A stretch of DNA of 64,000 nucleotides from assembly GCF_900105215.1 (NCBI RefSeq), contig NZ_FOIP01000001.1, positions 930,001-994,000 of the forward strand, given 5' to 3'. The position numbers and the translations under genes were made by a program. Below, in pieces: positions 1-7,250 of the stretch (its first letter is position 1; each line of letters starts with the position of its first letter). This stretch comes from Lacrimispora sphenoides. Its GTDB lineage: Bacteria > Bacillota > Clostridia > Lachnospirales > Lachnospiraceae. The notes beneath the pieces are model-generated. The model was not told the origin of the DNA. It made no database searches and saw nothing but the letters and a program-made list of their open reading frames with translations.

Positions 1-666
1 ATCGCGGAATTAATTTCCCTCTATTTGTTAAAAGAATGCTATGAAACAGAAATCGTAGGCGACGGAGAGGAGGCACTCCGGGTATTTCCTGAGTTCCGTC
101 CCCACCTAGTGCTTTTAGACCTGATGCTTCCCGGTATGGACGGCTACCAGGTCTGCCGGGAGATGCGTTCCTCATCCCAGGTCCCCATCATCATGCTGTC
201 CGCCAAGGGAGAGGTCTTTGACAAGGTTCTGGGCCTGGAACTGGGCGCCGACGACTATATGATCAAACCCTTTGATTCCAAGGAACTGGTGGCCCGTGTA
301 AAGGCCGTATTAAGACGTTACCAAACGAACCCTGTTCCTGCCGCTCTTCATACGGACCATCAGGGCGATTATGTAGAATATCCGGACCTCATTGTCAACC
401 TGACGAATTATTCCGTTATCTATATGGGGCATTCCATCGAGATGCCGCCCAAGGAACTGGAGCTTCTTTATTTCCTTGCAGCCTCACCAAACCAGGTGTT
501 TACAAGAGAGCAGCTTTTGGACCACATCTGGGGATATGAATACATCGGTGATACCAGAACCGTAGATGTCCATATCAAACGGCTCCGTGAAAAGATCAAG
601 GATCATTCAGGCTGGGCCTTGACTACGGTTTGGGGAATCGGCTATAAATTCGAAGTAAAGAGATAA
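1..666 (+). CDS. OmpR/PhoB-family response regulator, 5' end cut by the window
   Basis: DNA-binding output protein of a two-component system. The frame is open from base 1 (it reads IAELISLYLLKECYE), so the first dozen or so codons lie outside the window; the internal TTG at 25 is not the true start. A receiver domain shows the phospho-acceptor Asp in LLDLMLPGMDG and the conserved Lys in DDYMIKPFD. A winged-helix domain follows, with the typical TREQLLDHIWG and RTVDVHIKRLREKI helices near the C-terminus. The likely partner is the histidine kinase at 1249, also on plus. The two are unusually split by about 580 bases holding an opposing small gene. Family assignment is secure; the signal sensed is unknown. 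Confidence 0.93.
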   Translation: MAELISLYLLKECYETEIVGDGEEALRVFPEFRPHLVLLDLMLPGMDGYQVCREMRSSSQVPIIMLSAKGEVFDKVLGLELGADDYMIKPFDSKELVARVKAVLRRYQTNPVPAALHTDHQGDYVEYPDLIVNLTNYSVIYMGHSIEMPPKELELLYFLAASPNQVFTREQLLDHIWGYEYIGDTRTVDVHIKRLREKIKDHSGWALTTVWGIGYKFEVKR

Positions 667-754
667 GGTGGTTATTCGCCCACTGATCATCATAATCCAA
701 AAAGAGATGGTATTGGCCGCCACATTCGTGAAATAGTTATAAAAGTTATAAAAG

Positions 755-781
755 AAAAGGACAGCTATTCGCTGTCCTTTT
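755..781. terminator. Bidirectional hairpin terminator
   Basis: The arms AAAAGGACAGC and GCTGTCCTTTT pair perfectly around a TATTC loop. It gives a U-run in both directions, so it can end the plus-strand response regulator and the minus-strand small gene, whose TAG stop lies inside the hairpin at 765-767. Confidence 0.8.
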
Positions 782-938
782 CCTCGTAAACGTCTCTGTT
801 TTCTTTATATCTCAGTGTGTTCGGTCCCAGAAAATGCCCTGTTCCCCAGTGGTTGTTGAAAGTATTTACTTCCTCCGCCACGTCTTCTTCATAATCCTGA
901 TATTCCTGATATTCCTGATATTCCTTGTTCTTCTTCAT
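765..938 (-). CDS. Small acidic protein with EYQ repeats (57 aa), function unknown
   Basis: I do not recognise a family. The protein begins MKKNKEYQEYQEYQDYEED and continues with a Trp/Gly-containing section (NNHWGTGHFLGPNTLRY) and a charged tail. ATG at 938 is preferred because GAGGTG lies 6 bases upstream; the in-frame GTG at 947 would overlap that ribosome site. The EYQ run is encoded by three nearly perfect 9-base repeats, so copy number could vary between strains. It stands alone, opposite to the two-component genes on both sides, with a terminator at its 3' end and a cre-like site upstream. Soluble and hydrophilic, with no signal peptide or membrane segment. The strong ribosome site and terminator argue that it is real. 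Confidence 0.6.
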   Translation of the reverse strand: MKKNKEYQEYQEYQDYEEDVAEEVNTFNNHWGTGHFLGPNTLRYKENRDVYEEKDSE

Positions 939-1002
939 GTTAATCACCTCTGTAATAGTATGGACGATTAGCCGAAAAATTAATCAACTGCAATCTTATA
1001 TA

Positions 1003-1016
1003 TGAAACCGATTACA
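1003..1016. promoter_or_regulatory. cre-like catabolite repression site
   Basis: TGAAACCGATTACA fits the Gram-positive CcpA consensus TGWNANCGNTNWCA at every fixed position. It lies 65 bases upstream of the EYQ small gene (minus) and well upstream of the 33-aa ORF and kinase (plus). Whether CcpA binds here is inferred from the match only. Confidence 0.4.
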
Positions 1017-1146
1017 AAAATCATATATGGAGAAAATAAGAAGTGACTTAATTACTGAAAAGATGTATACTAAATTTAATTACGTCTAGGTGATATCAAT
1101 CATTTCTATTTCCTGGATGCAAAAATTAATAAGATGGAGTAGTATT

Positions 1147-1248
1147 ATGAAGCAGTCAAATAACAGCCAGATAATAAAATCGTACCTCTCTGATGTGCAT
1201 AAATACGGCCTCCATATGGAGTGCTTTGATTTTGAGGTGAAACACTAG
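1147..1248 (+). CDS. 33-aa ORF abutting the histidine kinase gene
   Basis: ATG at 1147 follows TGGAG with about 8 bases spacing, and the frame runs 33 codons to TAG at 1246-1248. The kinase ATG starts at the very next base. The peptide (MKQSNNSQIIKSYLSDVHKY... ending CFDFEVKH) matches nothing I know. GAGGTG inside its last codons can serve as the kinase ribosome site, so translation of the two may be coupled. It could be a leader peptide, a real small protein or a relic of a longer gene. Evidence is limited to the ribosome site and the exact abutment. Confidence 0.4.
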   Translation: MKQSNNSQIIKSYLSDVHKYGLHMECFDFEVKH

Positions 1249-2655
1249 ATGACACATTCTCTCTATTATAAATTCGTCCTGGGCTATCTGCTGTTCGGCC
1301 TCCTCGGATTTGTTACCATTGCTACCTTTTCTTCTGAAATCACAGACCAATATCTTCTTGGCCGCCGTTCCGAAGCCTTGTATGGCGAAGCCAATCAGAT
1401 CGCTTCCTCCTACAGCGGCATGTACCAAGGTAAGGACATGAAGCTGACCTCCTCCTATCCAGAGCTGGTGAAAGAAGGCAATTATCTTCATGCACAGATT
1501 TGGATTGTAGACCGGCAGGGTAAAGTGGTATCCGATAGTGCACAGTCCGACAAGCAGGGACAGGTCATCGAAAACTTTGACCCTACCTCAATGGGCAACA
1601 AGTCCTACACCATCGGCGATTACTATCATCAATTCTCCTATGATGTCTTAAGCGTCCATGCGCCCATTACAGGGAACTATAACACGTATGGCTACGTGGT
1701 GATCCACCTGCCGCTATCCTATTTGAAAATGGAGAGGGACGGGATCTTAAACATCGTTTATGTCACATCAGCGGTAGTGTTTGGCCTCTCCCTGATAATC
1801 CTCCTTGTTTTTACCAGGAATGTTTATTTTCCTCTTAAAAAAATCACGGCAGGAGCAAACGAATACGCCCAGGGGAACTTAGCCCACCATATTGAGGTAA
1901 ATACAAGGGATGAAATGGGCTATCTGGCCGCTACGCTTAACTATATGTCCGCTGAATTGGGGAAGATGGAGGAATATCAGAAAACCTTTATCGCCAACGT
2001 TTCCCATGACTTCCGCTCTCCATTAACCTCCATTAAGGGATATCTGGAAGCCATCCTTGACGGAACCATACCGCCGGAGATGCATGAGAAATATTTAAAC
2101 AGGGTTATTTCAGAAACAGAACGGTTAAACAAGCTGACCCAGGGAATGCTGACCCTTAATTCTCTGGACTGCAAGGGATATTTAAACCGCGCCAGCTTTG
2201 ACATCAACCGGGTCATCAAGGATACGGCAGCTTCTTTTGAAGGAACATGCAGTGATAAAAACATCACCTTTGATCTGACCTTCTCTGAAAGCATTCAGAT
2301 GGTTTATGCGGACCTTGGGAAGATACAGCAGGTACTCTATAATCTGATAGACAACGCCATAAAATTCAGCCATGCAGATTCCACCATCTGCATCCAGGCT
2401 TCAGTAAAGTATGAGAAAATCTTTGTATCTATTAAGGATACGGGAATCGGCATTCCAAAGGAAAGTTTAAAAAAGATCTGGGATCGGTTCTATAAATCGG
2501 ACTTATCCAGAGGAAAAGATAAGAAGGGCACCGGACTTGGTCTTGCCATTGTCAGGGAGATCATCCAGTCCCACGGAGAAAATATTGACGTGGTCAGCAC
2601 GGAAGGGGTCGGATCGGAGTTCATCTTCAGCCTGCCTAAGGCCGGAGCTCCATAG
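1249..2655 (+). CDS. Membrane sensor histidine kinase (HAMP, HisKA, HATPase)
   Basis: 468-aa sensor kinase that should phosphorylate the response regulator at the window start. TM1 is about residues 8-27, an extracytoplasmic sensor region about 28-165 follows, then TM2 about 168-189 and a HAMP linker to about 240. The HisKA box reads NVSHDFRSPLTSIKGYL with the phospho-His at 253. The ATPase domain shows the N box (LYNLIDNAIKFS), G1 (DTGIGIP) and G2 (GTGLGLAIV). All catalytic motifs look intact. The start is the ATG that directly follows the stop of a 33-aa ORF, with GAGGTG 9 bases before it. A strong terminator follows. Ligand unknown; the outside domain has no motif I recognise. Confidence 0.93.
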   Translation: MTHSLYYKFVLGYLLFGLLGFVTIATFSSEITDQYLLGRRSEALYGEANQIASSYSGMYQGKDMKLTSSYPELVKEGNYLHAQIWIVDRQGKVVSDSAQSDKQGQVIENFDPTSMGNKSYTIGDYYHQFSYDVLSVHAPITGNYNTYGYVVIHLPLSYLKMERDGILNIVYVTSAVVFGLSLIILLVFTRNVYFPLKKITAGANEYAQGNLAHHIEVNTRDEMGYLAATLNYMSAELGKMEEYQKTFIANVSHDFRSPLTSIKGYLEAILDGTIPPEMHEKYLNRVISETERLNKLTQGMLTLNSLDCKGYLNRASFDINRVIKDTAASFEGTCSDKNITFDLTFSESIQMVYADLGKIQQVLYNLIDNAIKFSHADSTICIQASVKYEKIFVSIKDTGIGIPKESLKKIWDRFYKSDLSRGKDKKGTGLGLAIVREIIQSHGENIDVVSTEGVGSEFIFSLPKAGAP

Positions 2656-2690
2656 CATGTGCAATATTCCTGATCAGCATTAGAAGAGCA

Positions 2691-2750
2691 AAAAAACACC
2701 GGTACAGTATTTTCCAGGCAAACGTGGAAAATTCTGTACCGGTGTTTTTT
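2691..2750. terminator. Long bidirectional terminator
   Basis: AAAAAACACCGGTACAG pairs with CTGTACCGGTGTTTTTT, and the stem continues inward almost unbroken (TATTTTCCA with TGGAAAATT) to a short loop. It sits between convergent genes (the kinase on plus, trmL on minus), overlaps the trmL stop, and can serve both. Confidence 0.9.
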
Positions 2751-3243
2751 ATTCCTTCCACTGAAGATGATGAAGCTCACCCGTCATGGTCATGCGTTCG
2801 AATCCATTCTGTCTCAACGCCTCATAAAGCACGATCGATACAGAGTTGGATAAATTTAAAGACCTGATATCACCCCACATAGGGATTCTGATACACTGTT
2901 CCTGATTCTCCAAAAGGATCTCTTCCGGAATCCCGGCGCTTTCCTTTCCAAACATGAGAAAGCAGTCCGGTTCATACTCTACATCAGAATAGACATGAAG
3001 TCCCTTTGTGGTGGCCATGTAGATCTTCGCTCCAGGATTCCGGTTCAGAAAATCCTGATAATCGCTGTAAACTGTTACATCAAGCTTGTCCCAGTAATCC
3101 AGCCCGGCCCGTTTAATCAGTTTATCATTCAGTTTAAATCCCAGAGGCTCGATCAGATGCAGCTTCGTTCCCGTAGCCACACAGGTCCGGCCGATATTTC
3201 CGGTGTTGGCCGGCATCTCTGGCTCCAATATTACAATATTCAT
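2749..3243 (-). CDS. trmL: tRNA (cytidine(34)-2'-O)-methyltransferase TrmL
   Basis: SPOUT-fold methyltransferase that 2'-O-methylates the wobble base of tRNA-Leu isoacceptors with SAM. The 164-aa length is typical of the minimal TrmL/CspR type without an RNA-binding extension. Visible family motifs are PANTGNIGRTCVATG at residues 11-25, LMFGKESAGIPEEIL around 95-110 and RSLNLSNSVSIVLYEALRQ near 125-145, the last two forming the trefoil-knot SAM site. It starts 5 bases after the stop of the upstream aminotransferase gene, so it is probably the last gene of the Lrp-aminotransferase operon and ends in a strong terminator. Confidence 0.93.
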   Translation of the reverse strand: MNIVILEPEMPANTGNIGRTCVATGTKLHLIEPLGFKLNDKLIKRAGLDYWDKLDVTVYSDYQDFLNRNPGAKIYMATTKGLHVYSDVEYEPDCFLMFGKESAGIPEEILLENQEQCIRIPMWGDIRSLNLSNSVSIVLYEALRQNGFERMTMTGELHHLQWKE

Positions 3244-3248
3244 ACCTC

Positions 3249-4418
3249 TTACGCCTTTCCATCCAGTTTCTTGACAAATCGGTCCATACGGCCTAAGGCC
3301 TCCTTAAGATTCTTCAGAGAGTATGCATAGGAAATACGAAGATATCCTTCTCCACAATCTCCAAAAGCCGTACCTGGTACTACCGCCACCTTTTCTTCCC
3401 GAAGGAGCCTGGTAGCAAACTCATCAGAGGTCATTCCAAACCGTTTGACAGAAGGGAAGGTATAAAATGCACCGTGAGGTTCAAAACACTCCATTCCCAT
3501 TTCTTTAAATGCGTGGATCAGATAACGGCGCCTCTGGTCATAGGATTCCCTCATCACCTGAACGTCTTTATCTCCGTCACGCAGGGCCGCCACTGCGGCA
3601 TACTGGCTGGTAGTCGGCGCACACATAATGGCAAACTGATGGATCTTTAACATCTGCTCCAGTATCACTCTCGGAGCCGCGGCATAGCCAAGGCGCCAGC
3701 CGGTCATGGCATAGGATTTTGAAAAGCCGTTGATGAGTACGGTCCGGTCCCTCATTCCGGGAAATGAAGCAATGGTAGTATGGTCGCTTCCGTAGGTAAG
3801 TTCCGCATAAATCTCATCCGAAATTACAAACAGATCCTTCTCTATAACGATTTTAGCGATCTCCTCCAGCTCCTCCGCCTTCATAACCGCTCCCGTAGGG
3901 TTATTGGGGAATGGAAGCACCAGTACCTTGGTCTTTGGGGTGATCTTTTCCAGCAGCTTTTCACTAGTCAGCTTAAACTGATCCTTTGCTTGCAGGTCAA
4001 TGATGACCGGAACGCCATTTGCCAGAATGGTGCAGGGAACATAGGAAACGTAGCTGGGCTGAGGGATTAAAACTTCATCCCCGGGATTTAACATGGCGCG
4101 GAGGGCAATATCAATAGCCTCACTGCCGCCCACCGTCACCATTACTTCGTGGTCAGGATCATATGTAACCGCGAAGCGCCGGCTTAAATAGCCGCATATC
4201 TCCAGCTTTAATTCTTTCAGACCTGCATTGGAAGTATAAAACGTACGGCCTTTTTCCAGGGAATAAATCCCCTCCTCCCGGATATGCCAGGGCGTGTCAA
4301 AATCAGGTTCCCCCACTCCAAGGGAAATTGCATCCTTCATTTCACTTACTATATCAAAAAATTTACGGATTCCCGAAGGCTGGATCTCTACGATCCGATC
4401 TGATAATGGATTTCTCAC
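3249..4418 (-). CDS. PLP-dependent class I/II aminotransferase
   Basis: Fold-type I aminotransferase of 389 aa, the usual length. PNNPTG is at 171-176, SDEIY at 200-204 and the PLP-binding Lys234 lies in FSKSYAMTGWRLGY. The C-terminal substrate-carboxylate Arg is in GYLRISYA. It resembles the PatA/AraT group that uses aromatic or branched-chain amino acids, but specificity cannot be read from the sequence. Its start overlaps the last bases of the upstream Lrp-family gene (ATG at 4418, Lrp stop at 4415), so the pair is translationally coupled and the regulator probably controls this enzyme. Confidence 0.9.
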   Translation of the reverse strand: MRNPLSDRIVEIQPSGIRKFFDIVSEMKDAISLGVGEPDFDTPWHIREEGIYSLEKGRTFYTSNAGLKELKLEICGYLSRRFAVTYDPDHEVMVTVGGSEAIDIALRAMLNPGDEVLIPQPSYVSYVPCTILANGVPVIIDLQAKDQFKLTSEKLLEKITPKTKVLVLPFPNNPTGAVMKAEELEEIAKIVIEKDLFVISDEIYAELTYGSDHTTIASFPGMRDRTVLINGFSKSYAMTGWRLGYAAAPRVILEQMLKIHQFAIMCAPTTSQYAAVAALRDGDKDVQVMRESYDQRRRYLIHAFKEMGMECFEPHGAFYTFPSVKRFGMTSDEFATRLLREEKVAVVPGTAFGDCGEGYLRISYAYSLKNLKEALGRMDRFVKKLDGKA

Positions 4419-4897
4419 GGCGTAATCAACATCCTTTCATCGGTTGTTCCTTCAGCAAGAACGGTTCCATGGTCTTTGTATTTCTTTAAGACAAAATGGG
4501 TCGCCGTGCTTAGCACCGATTCCATGGGGGACAGCTTTTCCGATACAAATTGTGCTACCTGCCTCATAGTCTTCCCTTCTATGAAAACCGTAAAGTCAAA
4601 AGCGCCGGACATGAGATAAACGGCATTTACCTCGCTGTACTGATAAATGCGCTCCGCGATCTTGTCAAAACCCATGCCTCTCTGGGGAGTGACCTTAACC
4701 TCAATCAGAGCCATAACTTTTTCGTCGCTGGTATTATCCCAGTTAATCAGGGTGTGGTAGCCGCATATGATATGCTCTTTTTCCATTTCAGCGATTTCAT
4801 TGGCAATGGCGGCCTCATTTTCCCCTAAAAGAATCGCCAGATCCTTTAAATCGATCCTGCTGTTTTTTTCAATAATTGCCAATATTTTTTCTCTCAT
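4415..4897 (-). CDS. Lrp/AsnC-family transcriptional regulator
   Basis: 160-aa feast/famine regulator. An N-terminal winged helix (RIDLKDLAILLGENEAAIANEI, first third of the protein) is followed by a RAM/AsnC effector domain containing VKVTPQRGMGFDKIAERI and the strand FDFTVFIEG. AGGAGGTAGGAT precedes the ATG. Its coding end overlaps the aminotransferase start, which points to local control of amino-acid transamination, with an amino acid as probable effector. It is slightly longer than the usual 145-155 aa, with a short polar tail. The gene lies immediately downstream of a two-hairpin repeat element. Confidence 0.9.
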   Translation of the reverse strand: MREKILAIIEKNSRIDLKDLAILLGENEAAIANEIAEMEKEHIICGYHTLINWDNTSDEKVMALIEVKVTPQRGMGFDKIAERIYQYSEVNAVYLMSGAFDFTVFIEGKTMRQVAQFVSEKLSPMESVLSTATHFVLKKYKDHGTVLAEGTTDERMLITP

Positions 4898-4925
4898 ATC
4901 CTACCTCCTGATTTCCTTATTATTT

Positions 4926-4970
4926 GTCCACGCTTTTTGGACATAGCGGTATGCCCGCAGGGCGTTCCAT
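4926..4970 (-). repeat. Two-hairpin intergenic repeat, copy A
   Basis: On the plus strand it reads GTCCACGCTTTTTGGAC (hairpin 1), a short spacer, then ATGCCCGCAGGGCGT (hairpin 2). It lies between the HypE-like gene and the Lrp gene. A diverged second copy at 10911-10954 keeps both hairpins with paired base changes. Hairpin 1 is also duplicated at 4978-4997, inside the end of the neighbouring gene. Confidence 0.6.
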
Positions 4971-4971
4971 A

Positions 4972-5556
4972 TTATTCGTCCACGCTTTTTGGACATAAAA
5001 CCTTATAAAGTTCATCCTCTGTGGGCCGGTCAAGATAGCCGACGCTTTCCCCGTGGTCAATGATCCGTTTGATACCTCCGGTTACTTTCCCGATCACAGC
5101 TGCATGGATTCCCTGCTCTTTTAAAGCATGTACCAGATCCCCTCCGTTATCAGCCGAAAAAAGCAGGCAGCCTGCCGAGAAAAGGCGGTACGGGTTTAAA
5201 TCGTACCGCTCACAAATTTCAATGGTTTCCTGTTTCACCGGAATCCTGAGAAGGGAAAACCGGATACCCGTCATATAAGCGCCGGATAAATCCCAAAGAG
5301 CCTTTAAAACACCGCCCTCACCTGCCGGTTCACATTCAGATGCACCGAATTCCTTCCACTTTTCCAAATCTCCTTCCAGTTCCATGTTCCCGGATTCCAA
5401 GATCCGTACTACATAGTCTCTGGAAAACCATTGATATAATTCTTCTTGTTTATTTTTTACGGTTTCCACCGTTCCGGACAGCCCGGCATATCCTGCAATA
5501 ACAAGATCCTGCCCGGGCCTTACGGTTCCGGTATTCTCCCTTTCGATCCGTCTCAT
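4972..5556 (-). CDS. Stand-alone AIR synthase / HypE C-terminal-domain protein
   Basis: 194-aa protein matching only the C-terminal half of the PurM/HypE superfamily: EGGVLKALWDLSGAYMTG, then IPVKQETIEICERYDLNPYR, then a GCLLFSA strand and IHAAVIGKVTGG. The N-terminal ATP-binding half of HypE (hydrogenase maturation) or PurM is absent. No hyp or hydrogenase genes are nearby, so neither role can be assigned. Such short homologues are conserved in clostridia and annotated only as AIR-synthase related. The last residues (CPKSVDE) are encoded by a copy of a 20-base repeat that recurs just downstream. It lies between vanW and the Lrp operon, all on minus. Confidence 0.75.
   Translation of the reverse strand: MRRIERENTGTVRPGQDLVIAGYAGLSGTVETVKNKQEELYQWFSRDYVVRILESGNMELEGDLEKWKEFGASECEPAGEGGVLKALWDLSGAYMTGIRFSLLRIPVKQETIEICERYDLNPYRLFSAGCLLFSADNGGDLVHALKEQGIHAAVIGKVTGGIKRIIDHGESVGYLDRPTEDELYKVLCPKSVDE
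4978..4997 (-). repeat. Half copy of the two-hairpin repeat inside a coding end
   Basis: GTCCACGCTTTTTGGACATA here is identical to 4926-4945, 52 bases away. Read on minus it encodes CPKSVD before the stop of the HypE-like gene; the downstream copy would encode the same residues followed by a stop. It looks like a local duplication that supplied a new gene end, or the insertion of a repeat. Confidence 0.6.
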
Positions 5557-5574
5557 ATGCTTACCTGCCAGCGC

Positions 5575-7065
5575 TTACGGTCCTGCCTCTAACGAGGCAT
5601 CTTCCGGTATCTGGGGTCCTTCCTGTACTGCGTTCCCGGTATCTGCAGGAATTGTCTCCTCCGGGGTCACAACCGGCGGCGTTTCCACAGGAATTCCAGG
5701 AGTTTCAGCCGGTACAGCAACTGCAGGAGCGGCCGGCCCGACCTTTATAATGGCCTTTGATGGATTATAGGTATCCGTATGAAGGATCTCCCGGCTCTGC
5801 TCAACACCATCTACATATACAACCTTCCACAGCCTGGACTTCATCCCCTTATGTGCAGACTGGACCTGGCTTCTGCTTCCAGGAGGCATGGTTGGATCCA
5901 CGATCTCCTTTGGCGCACCCGGATCCGTTACGCTCAAGGTCTCAGAAACAAAATCAAAGGTCCTGTTTGCAGGTCTGGTTTCTTTCCCATAGATGGTAAA
6001 GGTAAGGGTCTTTCCAGAAGTATAGCCCTCGACAAAAATGGGCGTGCTGTAATTGTTGGTAAATTTAATGTCCTTATACGTACCGGCTATGGCTGCATCT
6101 TCAGAGGGTTTCACATAACCAACTATCATGGAGTGGTTCTGCCTCTGGGCAACTTCCAGCTCTGCCCTGAGCACGGCATTGTAAATGGTAGTAGCAATCT
6201 GGCAGACGCCTCCGCCAATGCTATCTACTACCTGGCCATTCTCATAGGCTGATGCCGTTGCATAGCCGTTTTCTACGGTAAAGGGATGCATGCACTCATA
6301 ACCAGACAGAGTTTCCCCCGGCATCAGCACGTGGCCGTTGATCTTACCTGCGCCCACCTGCAGATTCTTGGATCTGGAAGCACCACTGGAAGAGAAGCTG
6401 GTGGAAAAGGTTCCAAGCACATCCTTTATGGTTATCAAATCATCCGTGGTAATTGCAGGCTTTACCTCTACAACCACTGCGGTGGCTGTTACCGGCTCCT
6501 TAAGTCCATTGGAAAGAGCAGCATCTAAAGCCTGCTTTGTAGCCGCCACATCAACGGTTTTTCCAATGGCAGAGGGAGTCACTACAAATACTCCCTTGTC
6601 ACGGGTAATGGTCGCGTTCTTTGGCTCCATTACTCCCTGTGCACACTTTTCTGCCACAAATGACGTCACACTTCCATCATCAAGGGCTGTTTCCAGAGGG
6701 ATGATCACATGGTTTTGTTCAATATCCTTCTTATTCAGATACCGTTTGATCAGGTTGCCTCCCTGCCAGGAAGATGCGGCCTGGGAAACAGCCTCCGGAT
6801 TGCTCCAATGGAAGCCAAGATCTTTTGCTATGGTTTCCACCGGCTGTCCGTCAACGATCAATGTTATCTTTTGGTTTTCCATTTCATTCACCAGGTCCTG
6901 TATCTTCTGGCTGGCTTCCTCTTCTGTCATACCTCCCAGATTATATTCTCCCACATATATACCATCCGGAAGAGTATCAGCCATGGCATATGCGGGAGAA
7001 AGAAATCCAATTCCCGCTGCAATTACGATCGCTGCCAGGCTCATGGACAAAGTTTTCTTTTTCAT
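5575..7065 (-). CDS. VanW-family exported protein with PG-binding-4 repeats
   Basis: Secreted or membrane-tethered cell-wall protein of 496 aa. ATG at 7065 is chosen because GAGG lies 7-8 bases upstream; the in-frame ATG at 7071 sits on top of it. A signal peptide with the start KKKTLSMSLAAIV ends near PAYAMA. Two putative peptidoglycan-binding regions of the PG_binding_4 type span about 30-210. The VanW domain follows (about 235-365) with NGHVLMPGETLSGYE and GGGVCQIATTIYNAVL, its hallmark. Then comes a G5-like basic segment and a Pro/Glu-rich tail. VanW accompanies some vancomycin resistance loci, but its biochemical role is unknown and no van genes occur here. Probably envelope maintenance. 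Confidence 0.88.
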   Translation of the reverse strand: MKKKTLSMSLAAIVIAAGIGFLSPAYAMADTLPDGIYVGEYNLGGMTEEEASQKIQDLVNEMENQKITLIVDGQPVETIAKDLGFHWSNPEAVSQAASSWQGGNLIKRYLNKKDIEQNHVIIPLETALDDGSVTSFVAEKCAQGVMEPKNATITRDKGVFVVTPSAIGKTVDVAATKQALDAALSNGLKEPVTATAVVVEVKPAITTDDLITIKDVLGTFSTSFSSSGASRSKNLQVGAGKINGHVLMPGETLSGYECMHPFTVENGYATASAYENGQVVDSIGGGVCQIATTIYNAVLRAELEVAQRQNHSMIVGYVKPSEDAAIAGTYKDIKFTNNYSTPIFVEGYTSGKTLTFTIYGKETRPANRTFDFVSETLSVTDPGAPKEIVDPTMPPGSRSQVQSAHKGMKSRLWKVVYVDGVEQSREILHTDTYNPSKAIIKVGPAAPAVAVPAETPGIPVETPPVVTPEETIPADTGNAVQEGPQIPEDASLEAGP

Positions 7066-7121
7066 AATCATTCCTCATACTCTGCTGTGCCTGTACGCTG
7101 CCAATACACCTCCTGGGTCGC

Positions 7122-7235
7122 TTATAGAAACTGAAGCATCATAGGAAGCACCATAGCAGCAATCAGTAAAATAACTACTAGGATCAAAACTATTGATAAA
7201 AATTTTCTGTTGTTTTTATTATTGAAGTTAATCAT
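7122..7235 (-). CDS. 37-aa single-pass membrane mini-protein
   Basis: Short gene between vanW and the exonuclease. AGGTG precedes ATG 7235 by 7 bases; the stop is TAA at 7122-7124. The product starts MINFNNKNNRKFLSIVLILV and is a basic, Asn-rich head followed by one strongly hydrophobic helix (about 13-37) reaching the C-terminus. The layout recalls Firmicutes mini-proteins such as Prli42, the stressosome anchor, but I cannot confirm homology. All neighbours read the same way, so it could be co-transcribed with the exonuclease upstream. Good ribosome site, clean membrane segment and compact spacing support it. Confidence 0.6.
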   Translation of the reverse strand: MINFNNKNNRKFLSIVLILVVILLIAAMVLPMMLQFL

Positions 7236-7250
7236 ATCGTATCACCTCTC

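Noticed and set aside
900..925. Short direct repeats that could suggest a CRISPR-like array
   Set aside because: They are 9-base in-frame coding repeats (EYQ) with no spacers.
6338..7144. 268-codon open frame on plus, opposite vanW
   Set aside because: Antisense shadow of a well-supported VanW gene; no ribosome site, and the translation is Ser/Pro/Cys-rich without any family motif.
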